Under the pieces are notes generated by a model, which worked only from the letters and a program-made list of their open reading frames with translations, was not told the DNA's origin and ran no database searches. A stretch of DNA of 64,000 nucleotides, from positions 1 to 64,000 of the forward strand of contig NZ_LMAK01000034.1 of NCBI RefSeq assembly GCF_001439665.1, written 5' to 3'. The stretch's first letter is position 1; each line of letters starts with the position of its first letter. This document shows, piece after piece, positions 1 to 7,058 of this stretch. A program made the translations under genes and the position numbers. This DNA comes from Formosa algae (GTDB taxonomy: Bacteria; Bacteroidota; Bacteroidia; Flavobacteriales; Flavobacteriaceae).

Positions 1-1509
1 CTCGATGCTGCTTCTAATAACTCGGTAGACGATATAAGAAATCTTACCGAACAAGTTAGAATCCCGCCACAAATTGGTCAATATAAAGTCTATATTATTG
101 ATGAGGTACATATGTTATCTCAGGCCGCATTTAACGCCTTTTTAAAGACCTTAGAAGAGCCACCAAAGCACTGTATCTTTATTTTAGCAACTACCGAAAA
201 GCATAAAATCATTCCTACAATCTTATCTAGATGTCAGATTTTTGATTTTAAACGTATTACGGTAAAAGACGCTAAAAACTATTTAAAATATATTGCTGAA
301 GAGCAAGGTATAACTGCAGAAGACGATGCCTTACACATAATCGCTCAGAAAGCAGATGGTGCTATGCGTGATGCACTTTCTATTTTTGATCGTGTGGTGA
401 GTTTTTCTGGTAAAAATTTAACCAGACAAGCCGTAACCGAAAACTTAAACGTTCTCGATTACGAAACCTTCTTTACCAGTACAGATTTTATTATTGAAAA
501 CAATATTCCACAATTATTACTACAATTAAACAATACGCTGTCTAAAGGATTCGACGGTCAACATTATATTGCTGGTTTAGCCTCACACTTTAGAGACCTT
601 TTAGTGTGTAAAACACCACAAACGGTAGAACTCTTAGAAGTTGGAGAAGAAACCAAGCAGAAGTATTTAGAACAAGCTAGTAAAGCATCACAGTCCTTCT
701 TGCTAAAAGGTATAGAACTCGCCAACGACTGCGATCTCAAATATAAAACCAGTAAAAACCAGCGACTCCTCGTCGAACTTTGTCTCATGCAACTTGCCTC
801 TATCACTTTTGATGGAGAAAAAAAAAATAGCAAACGGTTCATAATTCCGCCTTCTTATTTTAGAGCTAAAGGCATTACCCCTATTCCGGTTAATAAACCC
901 GTTATTTCAAACTCTAATAATCAAGAAACAGCAGTTGCTCAGCAAAAAGACACTACAAATACAGCCACCAGCTCTCCAGAAAAGAAAGCAGCGCCTTCTC
1001 AATTTTCTGAGCCTTCTGTTCCGAAAATTGTATTAAATAAAGCAAACAAACGTACTTCCGGTCTATCTTTAAAAAGTATTCGTGCTAAAAAAGAGCATGA
1101 AATTAAACAAAATGAAGTTGTTTACGATGAAATAAATTTACCAACAGACGACTTTATTGAAGAGGATATGCAAACCGCTTGGAAAGATTTTGTAAGCGTA
1201 ATTGAAGCTGAAGGTAAACATAATTTAGCCTCTATTTTATCTATAGATACTCCTAAATTAAAAGACAAAACAACCATTAATGTTGTCTATCCAAATCAAA
1301 CAAATAAAATTGAAGTTGAAAGAAGTCAGTTTCATTTAATGAGTTTTATTAGGAAACGTTTAAACAATTTCGATGTTAGTTTAGAGATTGAAATTAACGA
1401 AGAAAAAGAAAAGCAATACGCTTATACGCCTCGAGAAAAATTCGAAAAAATGTGCGAAAAAAACCCGAGTTTAGACCTATTAAGAAAAGCTTTCGATCTC
1501 GATGTATAA
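1..1509 (+). CDS. dnaX: DNA polymerase III subunit gamma/tau, 5' end missing
   Basis: This is the clamp-loader ATPase of the replicative DNA polymerase. The reading frame is open from the first base of the window, so the N-terminal part with Walker A is outside. In the 502 residues present, the Walker B motif DEVH is at about 34-37, sensor 1 (LATTE) at about 62-66 and the SRC arginine-finger motif at about 76-78. A low-complexity linker rich in Ser, Thr, Gln and Pro follows near residues 300-350, then a C-terminal tau-like domain. This order is normal for bacterial DnaX. The stop overlaps the next gene by 8 bases, so the two are probably co-transcribed. I saw no slippery frameshift site that would make a separate gamma form, but did not search exhaustively. 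Confidence 0.95.
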   Translation, partial: LDAASNNSVDDIRNLTEQVRIPPQIGQYKVYIIDEVHMLSQAAFNAFLKTLEEPPKHCIFILATTEKHKIIPTILSRCQIFDFKRITVKDAKNYLKYIAEEQGITAEDDALHIIAQKADGAMRDALSIFDRVVSFSGKNLTRQAVTENLNVLDYETFFTSTDFIIENNIPQLLLQLNNTLSKGFDGQHYIAGLASHFRDLLVCKTPQTVELLEVGEETKQKYLEQASKASQSFLLKGIELANDCDLKYKTSKNQRLLVELCLMQLASITFDGEKKNSKRFIIPPSYFRAKGITPIPVNKPVISNSNNQETAVAQQKDTTNTATSSPEKKAAPSQFSEPSVPKIVLNKANKRTSGLSLKSIRAKKEHEIKQNEVVYDEINLPTDDFIEEDMQTAWKDFVSVIEAEGKHNLASILSIDTPKLKDKTTINVVYPNQTNKIEVERSQFHLMSFIRKRLNNFDVSLEIEINEEKEKQYAYTPREKFEKMCEKNPSLDLLRKAFDLDV

Positions 1510-2089
1510 AATACTATATCATAATATTTTACAGTTTTCAATTTTACTCCTTATAGTAACTTGTTCTAGTTGCGATGGCAGAGATAAATCTCATAAAAAA
1601 CCAAAGCAAATATTAGCAGATAATGGCTTATTAGAATCGTTTTCCGAACGCATAAATTATGTGCCAGAACACTATACAGAAACTGTTACAGACACTATTT
1701 TACATACAGGATATCATGTACGTATAAAGAGCTACACAGACATGAATTCTAATATACTTACCACCGAAAAAAAAGATAGTTTAGATATTAAAACGTTTTT
1801 TAGAACTCCCGTAGCAGAAGTAGCTGTTGATTTTAAAAATGAGACTATTTTTAATCATATCATTTCAAAAACATTTATTTCTGATAAGCTTGAAAACGTT
1901 TCAGAAGCACTTCACCCCTATCAATTAAAAAGTGTTTGGATAGACGACGACCACATCGCTAGTACTGACACTGTCCAGATGCAAATTTTATTTTGCAAAC
2001 CAAACGTTATCTCAGACCACAAATCTTTTTTATTGTCAATTTCAAAAACAGGCGATTATAAAATCACTGAAATTAAAACTAAATTCTAA
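1502..2089 (+). CDS. putative lipoprotein, unknown function
   Basis: A 195-residue protein that I do not recognise. It starts with a short hydrophobic segment (residues 9-20) ending in Cys21 and Cys24, which looks like a lipoprotein signal peptide, so it is probably anchored in a membrane facing the periplasm. The rest is soluble, rich in Asp, Lys, Ser and Thr, with no motif I can name. Its ATG lies inside the last codons of dnaX in another frame, an 8-base overlap that suggests translational coupling. It ends 5 bases before miaE. Context gives no clear functional link to replication; the order may simply be a housekeeping operon. Confidence 0.8.
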   Translation: MYKILYHNILQFSILLLIVTCSSCDGRDKSHKKPKQILADNGLLESFSERINYVPEHYTETVTDTILHTGYHVRIKSYTDMNSNILTTEKKDSLDIKTFFRTPVAEVAVDFKNETIFNHIISKTFISDKLENVSEALHPYQLKSVWIDDDHIASTDTVQMQILFCKPNVISDHKSFLLSISKTGDYKITEIKTKF

Positions 2090-2094
2090 AGCAT

Positions 2095-2676
2095 ATGTTA
2101 GGCTTAAAATTACCAACAGATCCAAGATGGGTAAATATTGTAGAGAAAAATGTTGAAGACATTTTAACAGATCATGCTTATTGCGAACAAAAAGCAACAA
2201 GTACAGCAATTTCTTTAATTGTTAGTTTCCCAGAATATACAGCCTTAGTGCAAGAAATGGTGGCTTTAGTTAAAGAAGAAATTAGCCACTTTAAAATGGT
2301 TCACGATAAAATATTAGAAAACGGTTGGGTTTTAGGTCGCGATAGAAAAGATGCTTACGTGCTTAAACTAATTACCTTTTTTCCAAAAGGCGGAAGCAGA
2401 ACCACACAATTAGTACACCGTTTATTGTACGCTGCCTTAATTGAAGCGCGAAGTTGCGAACGTTTTAGATTATTATCTGAAGAATTAGAAGATAAAGAAT
2501 TAGCCGAGTTTTACCGTAAATTAATGGTTAGTGAAGCCAACCATTACACTATGTTTTTAGGATTTGCTAGAGAATATGGAGATAGAAATGAAGTCGATAG
2601 AAAATGGCAAGATTTATTAGAGTTTGAAGCTGAAATTATGAAAGATTTAAGCAAAAGTGAAACCATTCATGGTTAA
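2095..2676 (+). CDS. miaE: tRNA-(ms2io6A)-hydroxylase, MiaE-like
   Basis: Predicted to hydroxylate the isopentenyl group of 2-methylthio-N6-isopentenyladenosine at position 37 of tRNAs, using a di-iron centre. The 193 residues contain the full ferritin-like ligand set: Glu31, Glu62 with His65 (EEISH), Glu117 (IEARS) and Glu147 with His150 (SEANH). The start MLGLKLPTDPRW is typical of the family and the length is normal. It lies 5 bases after the lipoprotein gene and is probably read from the dnaX transcript. MiaE in flavobacteria is recognised by family resemblance; activity on tRNA is inferred, not shown here. Confidence 0.9.
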   Translation: MLGLKLPTDPRWVNIVEKNVEDILTDHAYCEQKATSTAISLIVSFPEYTALVQEMVALVKEEISHFKMVHDKILENGWVLGRDRKDAYVLKLITFFPKGGSRTTQLVHRLLYAALIEARSCERFRLLSEELEDKELAEFYRKLMVSEANHYTMFLGFAREYGDRNEVDRKWQDLLEFEAEIMKDLSKSETIHG

Positions 2677-2719
2677 TTTAAACAGCCCTTTGAACGCCAA
2701 TTTCAGAGGGATTTTTAAA

Positions 2720-3868
2720 TTATTTCTTTGCAAATTCCTTTAAAACTTCAATAACATAATCTATATCCTCTTTAGTATTGTACTGAGAAAAAGAAAAACG
2801 GATAGAAGGTTTCTTGAAATCAGTTTCATTTAATAGTTCGGCCAACACATGCGAGCCTTTTTGACTACCACTTTGGCAAGCACTTCCTCGAGAACACGCA
2901 ATACCTTTTAAATCTAACTGAAATAAAAGCATTTGGGTTTTATGTGATTCAAAAGGAAAACACACATTAACAATAGTATACGTTGTAACTTCTAAATTTG
3001 AAGAATCTCCATTAAAAGTAGCCTCAGAAAAAGCATTTTTAATTTCTGAACTAAAATACGTTTTTAACGACGTTATATATTCGCGTTCAGACTCTAAATG
3101 TGCATAGGCTTGCTTAAAAGCAGTTTCAAGACCAACAATATTATGAATAGATTCTGTACCTGCACGTAATCCACGTTCTTGTTCTCCGCCGTGAATTATA
3201 GGGTGAATTCCGGAATGTTTTCTCACAAAAACAAAACCAACACCTTTTGGTCCGTGAAATTTATGAGCACTTGAAACTATAAAATCTACAGGCATATCTT
3301 GTAAATCTAATTTATAATGTCCTATAGATTGTACAGTATCGCTATGAAACAGAGCCTGATTAGTTTTACAGAGTTCTGCCACTCGCTTCAAATCTAAAAT
3401 AGTTCCTATTTCATTATTTACGTGCATTAAACTCACTAGAGTTTTAGCGTCCGATTGACGTAATAAATGCTCAAGGTCTGTAATATTAACAGTTCCATTA
3501 ACATTTAAACCCACGTAAATCACTTCAATACCATCATTTTTTTCTAAAAAATTTACAGTATGCAAGACTGCATGATGTTCTATTTTAGATGTAATAATTC
3601 GTGTAACACCTAAATCTCTAACCGCACTTAAAAGCACTAAATTATCGGCTTCCGTTCCTCCAGAAGTAAAGAAAATCTCACCTGCTGTAACATTTAATTC
3701 CTTGGCAATAATCTTTCTAGCAGTTTCTACAACCGTTTTAGAGGCTCGCCCAAAACTATGAGATGATGACGGATTTCCATAAACCTCTGTCATTACATTT
3801 GTCATGTTTACAATAACATCATCATGTATTTTAGTGGTTGCAGCGTTATCAAGATATACCTTTTTCAT
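2720..3868 (-). CDS. cysteine desulfurase, NifS/IscS family
   Basis: A PLP enzyme that removes sulfur from L-cysteine to give alanine and an enzyme persulfide, for Fe-S clusters or thio-modification. The 382 residues begin with the family signature YLDNAATT. The PLP lysine is Lys203 in SSAHKFHGPKG. The C-terminal loop carries Cys325 and Cys331 in the motif SACQSG, the usual site of the persulfide cysteine. It faces miaE tail to tail with a 43-base gap. No iscU or other Fe-S genes are adjacent, so the acceptor is unknown. A Bacteroidota -7 box sits only 4 bases before the ATG, which may give a leaderless mRNA. Confidence 0.92.
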   Translation of the reverse strand: MKKVYLDNAATTKIHDDVIVNMTNVMTEVYGNPSSSHSFGRASKTVVETARKIIAKELNVTAGEIFFTSGGTEADNLVLLSAVRDLGVTRIITSKIEHHAVLHTVNFLEKNDGIEVIYVGLNVNGTVNITDLEHLLRQSDAKTLVSLMHVNNEIGTILDLKRVAELCKTNQALFHSDTVQSIGHYKLDLQDMPVDFIVSSAHKFHGPKGVGFVFVRKHSGIHPIIHGGEQERGLRAGTESIHNIVGLETAFKQAYAHLESEREYITSLKTYFSSEIKNAFSEATFNGDSSNLEVTTYTIVNVCFPFESHKTQMLLFQLDLKGIACSRGSACQSGSQKGSHVLAELLNETDFKKPSIRFSFSQYNTKEDIDYVIEVLKEFAKK

Positions 3869-3872
3869 GCTA

Positions 3873-3880
3873 CAAATTTA
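3873..3880 (-). promoter_or_regulatory. putative TAnnTTTG promoter box of the cysteine desulfurase gene
   Basis: On the minus strand the sequence reads TAAATTTG, an exact match to the -7 consensus of the Bacteroidota housekeeping sigma factor. The ATG at 3868 begins 4 bases after the box, so transcription may start at or next to the first codon. I saw no convincing -33 TTTG, so this is a moderate call. Confidence 0.45.
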
Positions 3881-3930
3881 CTTCAATTAAAATTATTTTC
3901 AATAAGTCTATTTATAATTTCTCAAATCAT

Positions 3931-3938
3931 TATTTTTG
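3931..3938 (+). promoter_or_regulatory. putative TAnnTTTG promoter box of the Asp-rich lipoprotein gene
   Basis: TATTTTTG is an exact match to the -7 consensus and ends 17 bases before the ATG at 3956. This supports choosing that start over upstream in-frame codons, which would lie before the promoter. Confidence 0.5.
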
Positions 3939-3955
3939 CATTTAAATTAATTTAT

Positions 3956-4876
3956 ATGCGTAAATTTTCGTTTGTTCTATGTTTGAGTCTATTCTCATTT
4001 TTGTCTTGTGATGATGGAGATATAATAACTGCCGAATTTGATTTTGATAGCACCTACGAGACTTGTGGCGATTTGGTATTTTACAATACTAAAGACGATC
4101 CCTACGAATCTTTATCCTTACAAATTACAGATCCAGAATTAACACTTGAAGATCTTTTAGAAGTTGAGGATGATAATACACTTGTTACGACTATAGATAT
4201 TAGTTCTTCTAACCCGTTTAACTATCGTTCTTATGATGGAGATCCTTCAGATTATTTCTGTAATGATATACCGCCGTCAGATGTATATATTACAAACGAT
4301 TTGGAAAGTACTTCTGGCGAAGCCACCATTACAACCATTTTAACTGAAGATGATGGTGATGGCATTCCTGCAGATGTTGAAGATGAAAATTTAGATGGTG
4401 ATGATGATCCGAGTACAAATCCAACAGACACCGATGGCGATGGCATTCCTGATTATTTAGATGATGATGATGATGGAGATAATATTAAAACCAGCAGCGA
4501 ATCGCCTAATTATGATGAAGATGAAGGCGATTTCGTAGATTCTTTAGATACAGATGGCGATGGCATACCAGACTATTTAGACCCGGACGATGATGGCGAT
4601 GGCGTTTTAACTCGCGACGAAGAAAATAAAACACAAGACCAAAATCCAGCTAACGATATTACATTTAGTAGTGTGGGTGCAGATTATTTAAATCCAGATG
4701 TTGCAACTACGGTTACAGCAACAGCTTATAGAGAACACACCATTGAGCAAACGTATGAGATAACTACAGTACTTACTAATATTCAATTACCTAATGTAAG
4801 TCAAGATGTGTTTTATTTAGGAACTTTAGATGACGATGCAACATCAACTGAACGTTATGTAACACCAGATTTTTAA
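3956..4876 (+). CDS. Asp-rich calcium-binding-type lipoprotein
   Basis: A 306-residue protein with a signal peptide ending in FLSCDD, a good lipobox with the cysteine near residue 18, so a predicted lipoprotein. After an N-terminal domain it holds repeated acidic motifs of the type DTDGDGIPDYLD and DDDGDG between about residues 135 and 225. These resemble thrombospondin type 3 repeats, which bind calcium, and are common in exported flavobacterial proteins. The ATG at 3956 gives the signal peptide directly and sits just after a promoter box; the frame stays open upstream but would overlap the promoter of the opposite gene. Its last 4 bases overlap the convergent bcp gene. Function unknown; surface display or calcium binding is inference. 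Confidence 0.75.
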   Translation: MRKFSFVLCLSLFSFLSCDDGDIITAEFDFDSTYETCGDLVFYNTKDDPYESLSLQITDPELTLEDLLEVEDDNTLVTTIDISSSNPFNYRSYDGDPSDYFCNDIPPSDVYITNDLESTSGEATITTILTEDDGDGIPADVEDENLDGDDDPSTNPTDTDGDGIPDYLDDDDDGDNIKTSSESPNYDEDEGDFVDSLDTDGDGIPDYLDPDDDGDGVLTRDEENKTQDQNPANDITFSSVGADYLNPDVATTVTATAYREHTIEQTYEITTVLTNIQLPNVSQDVFYLGTLDDDATSTERYVTPDF

Positions 4877-5325
4877 TCTAAAATCTGGTCTGCATGTGCT
4901 TTTGTTTTTACTTTTAAGATAATATCATCAATAATACCGTCTTCATTAATTACAAAAGTGGTTCTGTGTATTCCATCGTATTCGCGTCCCATAAATTTTT
5001 TAGGTCCCCAAACACCAAAAGCATTAATAACTGTTTTATCTTCATCTGCTAATAAAGGATATTGAAATTTGTGTTTCGTTTTAAAGTTAGTTTGGCGTTT
5101 TTCACTATCGGCACTTACACCAAGAATTTCATAATTCAACGCTTGAAAACGCTCAAAATTATCTCTTAAATTACAAGCTTCAACCGTGCAACCAGGTGTA
5201 CTTGCTTTAGGATAGAAAAAAATCACTAATTTTTTTCCTTTATAATCGTTTAAAGAAATTATATTGCCATCTTGATCCTTGGCTGAAAAATCTGGAGCCT
5301 TATCTCCTATTTTTAAAGTTGTCAT
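4873..5325 (-). CDS. bcp: thioredoxin-dependent peroxiredoxin, Bcp/PrxQ type
   Basis: A cytoplasmic peroxidase that reduces hydrogen peroxide and organic hydroperoxides with electrons from thioredoxin. The 150-residue protein has the peroxiredoxin fold signature KAPDFSAKDQDG at the N-terminus. The peroxidatic Cys46 lies in STPGCTVEAC, with the PrxQ-type resolving Cys51 five residues later. It is divergent from nth with only 29 bases between the starts, so their promoters must overlap. Its end overlaps the convergent lipoprotein gene by 4 bases. Confidence 0.94.
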   Translation of the reverse strand: MTTLKIGDKAPDFSAKDQDGNIISLNDYKGKKLVIFFYPKASTPGCTVEACNLRDNFERFQALNYEILGVSADSEKRQTNFKTKHKFQYPLLADEDKTVINAFGVWGPKKFMGREYDGIHRTTFVINEDGIIDDIILKVKTKAHADQILD

Positions 5326-5341
5326 AATTATTAAATTTATT

Positions 5342-5349
5342 CAAAAGTA
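5342..5349 (-). promoter_or_regulatory. putative TAnnTTTG promoter box of bcp
   Basis: The minus strand reads TACTTTTG, an exact -7 consensus match ending 16 bases before the bcp ATG. It lies in the 29-base gap shared with the divergent nth gene. Confidence 0.5.
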
Positions 5350-5354
5350 CAATA

Positions 5355-6014
5355 ATGACTAAAAAAGAAAAAGTAGAGTTCGTTATAAATACACTAAAAG
5401 ATTTATATCCTGAAATTCCTATTCCTTTAGATCATAAAGATCCGTATACTTTATTAATTGCTGTCCTTATGTCTGCACAAAGTACAGATGTGCGCGTAAA
5501 CCAAATTACGCCGCTTTTATTTAAGAAAGCCGACAATCCGTATGATATGGTTAAATTAACTGTTGATGAGATTCGAGACATTATAAAACCTGTAGGATTA
5601 TCGCCAATGAAAAGTAAAGGTATTCATGGTTTATCACAGATTTTAATTGATAAACATAATGGTGAAGTCCCTAAAACTTATGAAGCTTTAGAAGTGTTAC
5701 CTGCAGTAGGGCATAAAACAGCAGCTGTAGTTTTATCTCAAGCCTTTGGTATTCCTGCTTTTCCAGTAGACACTCACATTCAGAGGTTAATGTATCGTTG
5801 GAATTTAAGTAATGGGAAAAATGTGGTTCAAACCGAAAAAGATGCAAAACGTTTATTTCCAGAAGCCTTATGGAACGACTTGCATTTACAAATTATTTGG
5901 TATGGACGCCAATATTCTCCAGCACGTGGTTGGGATTTAGATAAAGATATTATTACCAAAACAATTGGAAGAAAAACAGAAATTGATAAATATTATAAAA
6001 CAAAAAAGTCCTGA
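5355..6014 (+). CDS. nth: endonuclease III, lacking the 4Fe-4S cysteines
   Basis: A base-excision DNA repair glycosylase/AP-lyase for oxidised pyrimidines. The 219 residues show the helix-hairpin-helix LPAVGHKTA with catalytic Lys121, and the catalytic Asp139 in FPVDTHIQR. Length and N-terminus are normal. Unusually, there is no cysteine anywhere in the protein, so the C-terminal four-cysteine cluster loop of E. coli Nth is absent; the equivalent stretch reads YGRQYSPARGWDLDKD. The fold seems complete otherwise. The last codons and the TGA stop are inside the terminator hairpin. Divergent from bcp. Confidence 0.92.
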   Translation: MTKKEKVEFVINTLKDLYPEIPIPLDHKDPYTLLIAVLMSAQSTDVRVNQITPLLFKKADNPYDMVKLTVDEIRDIIKPVGLSPMKSKGIHGLSQILIDKHNGEVPKTYEALEVLPAVGHKTAAVVLSQAFGIPAFPVDTHIQRLMYRWNLSNGKNVVQTEKDAKRLFPEALWNDLHLQIIWYGRQYSPARGWDLDKDIITKTIGRKTEIDKYYKTKKS

Positions 6015-6032
6015 TTAAATCAGGACTTTTTT
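6002..6032 (+). terminator. intrinsic terminator after nth (bidirectional)
   Basis: A 14-base perfect inverted repeat (arm AAAAAAGTCCTGAT) with a 3-base loop, followed by a T-rich tract. The nth stop codon falls within the first arm. It can also stop transcripts of the small minus-strand gene ending at 6037. Confidence 0.85.
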
Positions 6033-6036
6033 GTTT

Positions 6037-6177
6037 TTAGTTTATGCTTATTTTAAACTTTTCATTGTTACAATTTACAATGTGTAATGCTTTTGAATAA
6101 TCTAAGAGAAATTTTAAAGTTTCCTTCTTAGGGTTTAAATTAATTTGACTTGTCGTCTTAGAGTAAAGTTTAGCCAT
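6037..6177 (-). CDS. small conserved-type protein, 46 residues
   Basis: A short open frame with ATG at 6177 and TAA at 6037-6039. The product begins MAKLYSKTTSQINLNPKKET and continues with a helix-like segment and VNCNNEK, ending in SIN. It is soluble, basic, and its composition looks like a real protein rather than random sequence. I recall similar tiny proteins next to the ECF sigma gene in other flavobacteria, but cannot verify this. It lies downstream of the sigma factor gene on the same strand with a 55-base gap, so it could be co-transcribed, and ends at the nth terminator. Function unknown. Confidence 0.6.
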   Translation of the reverse strand: MAKLYSKTTSQINLNPKKETLKFLLDYSKALHIVNCNNEKFKISIN

Positions 6178-6232
6178 TTATAATATTTTAAAGTTATTAA
6201 TATTATAACGACAACCTTTTGAGTTTATTATG

Positions 6233-6817
6233 CTAATTTGTTAAAACCATATTATTTTTTTCAATAATTTTTCTCATATTAATTAGTGCATAGCGCATTC
6301 TTCCTAAAGCAGTATTGATGCTTACTCCCGTTTTATCAGAAATTTCTTTAAAACTCATATCGTTATACATACGCATAAGAATCACTTCTTTTTGGTCTTC
6401 TGGTAATTCATCAATTAACCGTCTAACATCAGACTCTACCTGACTTTTTATGATTTGTTTTTCAGCATTTAATGATGAATCACTTAAAACAGAAAAAATA
6501 CTAAACTCACCAGAATTATCAAATTTTGGCATACGGTTATTTTTTCTAAAATGATCGATAACTAAATTATGAGCGATACGCATAACCCAAGGAATAAACT
6601 TCCCTTCTTCGTTATAATTACCCATTTTAAGCGTATTTATAACTTTAATAAAAGTATCCTGAAAAATATCTTCGGCAATATCGCGATTGTAAACTTTAGA
6701 ATAAATAAAGCTATAAATTTTCTGTTTATGCCTTATAATAAGGGTTTCTAAAGCCCCTTCGTTTCCTCTAATATAATTGGTTATTAATACAGCATCTGCA
6801 GTAAGTTCTTTTTGCAT
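6233..6817 (-). CDS. RNA polymerase sigma factor, ECF sigma-70 family
   Basis: A 194-residue sigma factor. Region 2 includes DIFQDTFIKV and the motif WVMRIAHNLVIDHFRKN, which binds core polymerase and the -10 type element. Region 4 has a helix-turn-helix in FKEISDKTGVSINTALGRMR. I chose the ATG at 6817 (MQKELTADA); a TTG two codons upstream is not needed. No anti-sigma gene is adjacent, unlike SusD/FecI-type systems, so it belongs to a stand-alone, well-conserved group. The likely regulon is unknown. Its mRNA leader contains a short hairpin at 6841-6857. Confidence 0.9.
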   Translation of the reverse strand: MQKELTADAVLITNYIRGNEGALETLIIRHKQKIYSFIYSKVYNRDIAEDIFQDTFIKVINTLKMGNYNEEGKFIPWVMRIAHNLVIDHFRKNNRMPKFDNSGEFSIFSVLSDSSLNAEKQIIKSQVESDVRRLIDELPEDQKEVILMRMYNDMSFKEISDKTGVSINTALGRMRYALINMRKIIEKNNMVLTN

Positions 6818-6840
6818 AATCAATTTCTTTTAAGACACAT

Positions 6841-6857
6841 AGAAGAACAAATCTTCT
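6841..6857 (-). other. short inverted repeat in the leader of the ECF sigma gene
   Basis: Arms AGAAGA and TCTTCT (6 bases each) with a 5-base loop, 23 bases upstream of the sigma ATG. It could be an mRNA hairpin or a protein-binding site; it has no T-tract, so it is not a terminator. Confidence 0.35.
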
Positions 6858-7028
6858 GTAATGTAGGTTAAAATGTTTTAAAAGTAATTGTGCTGAATAG
6901 GCTGTATCTATTTTGATTTGATGTTTCCAAATATATAAATATTCTTAAACAAATCACAAAATATTTTTTATAATTTATTTAACATTTTAAAGGGCAACAA
7001 TCTATTTTCTTAGCTGACATACTTATGT

Positions 7029-7036
7029 TATCTTTG
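7029..7036 (+). promoter_or_regulatory. putative TAnnTTTG promoter box of uvrA
   Basis: TATCTTTG matches the Bacteroidota -7 consensus exactly and ends 22 bases before the uvrA ATG. I saw no SOS-box-like palindrome in the same region. Confidence 0.5.
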
Positions 7037-7058
7037 TAGACTATACTTAAAAACAGCT

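Noticed and set aside
3824-3955. Longer form of the Asp-rich lipoprotein beginning inside the opposite gene
   Set aside because: It would put 44 residues before the signal peptide and start before the promoter.
4360-4620. Tandem repeats considered as a CRISPR-like or satellite array
   Set aside because: The repeats encode DGDGIPDYLD motifs in frame, so the pattern is protein-level.
6818-6823. Upstream TTG start for the ECF sigma factor
   Set aside because: It adds only two residues; the ATG at 6817 (MQKEL) is the natural choice.
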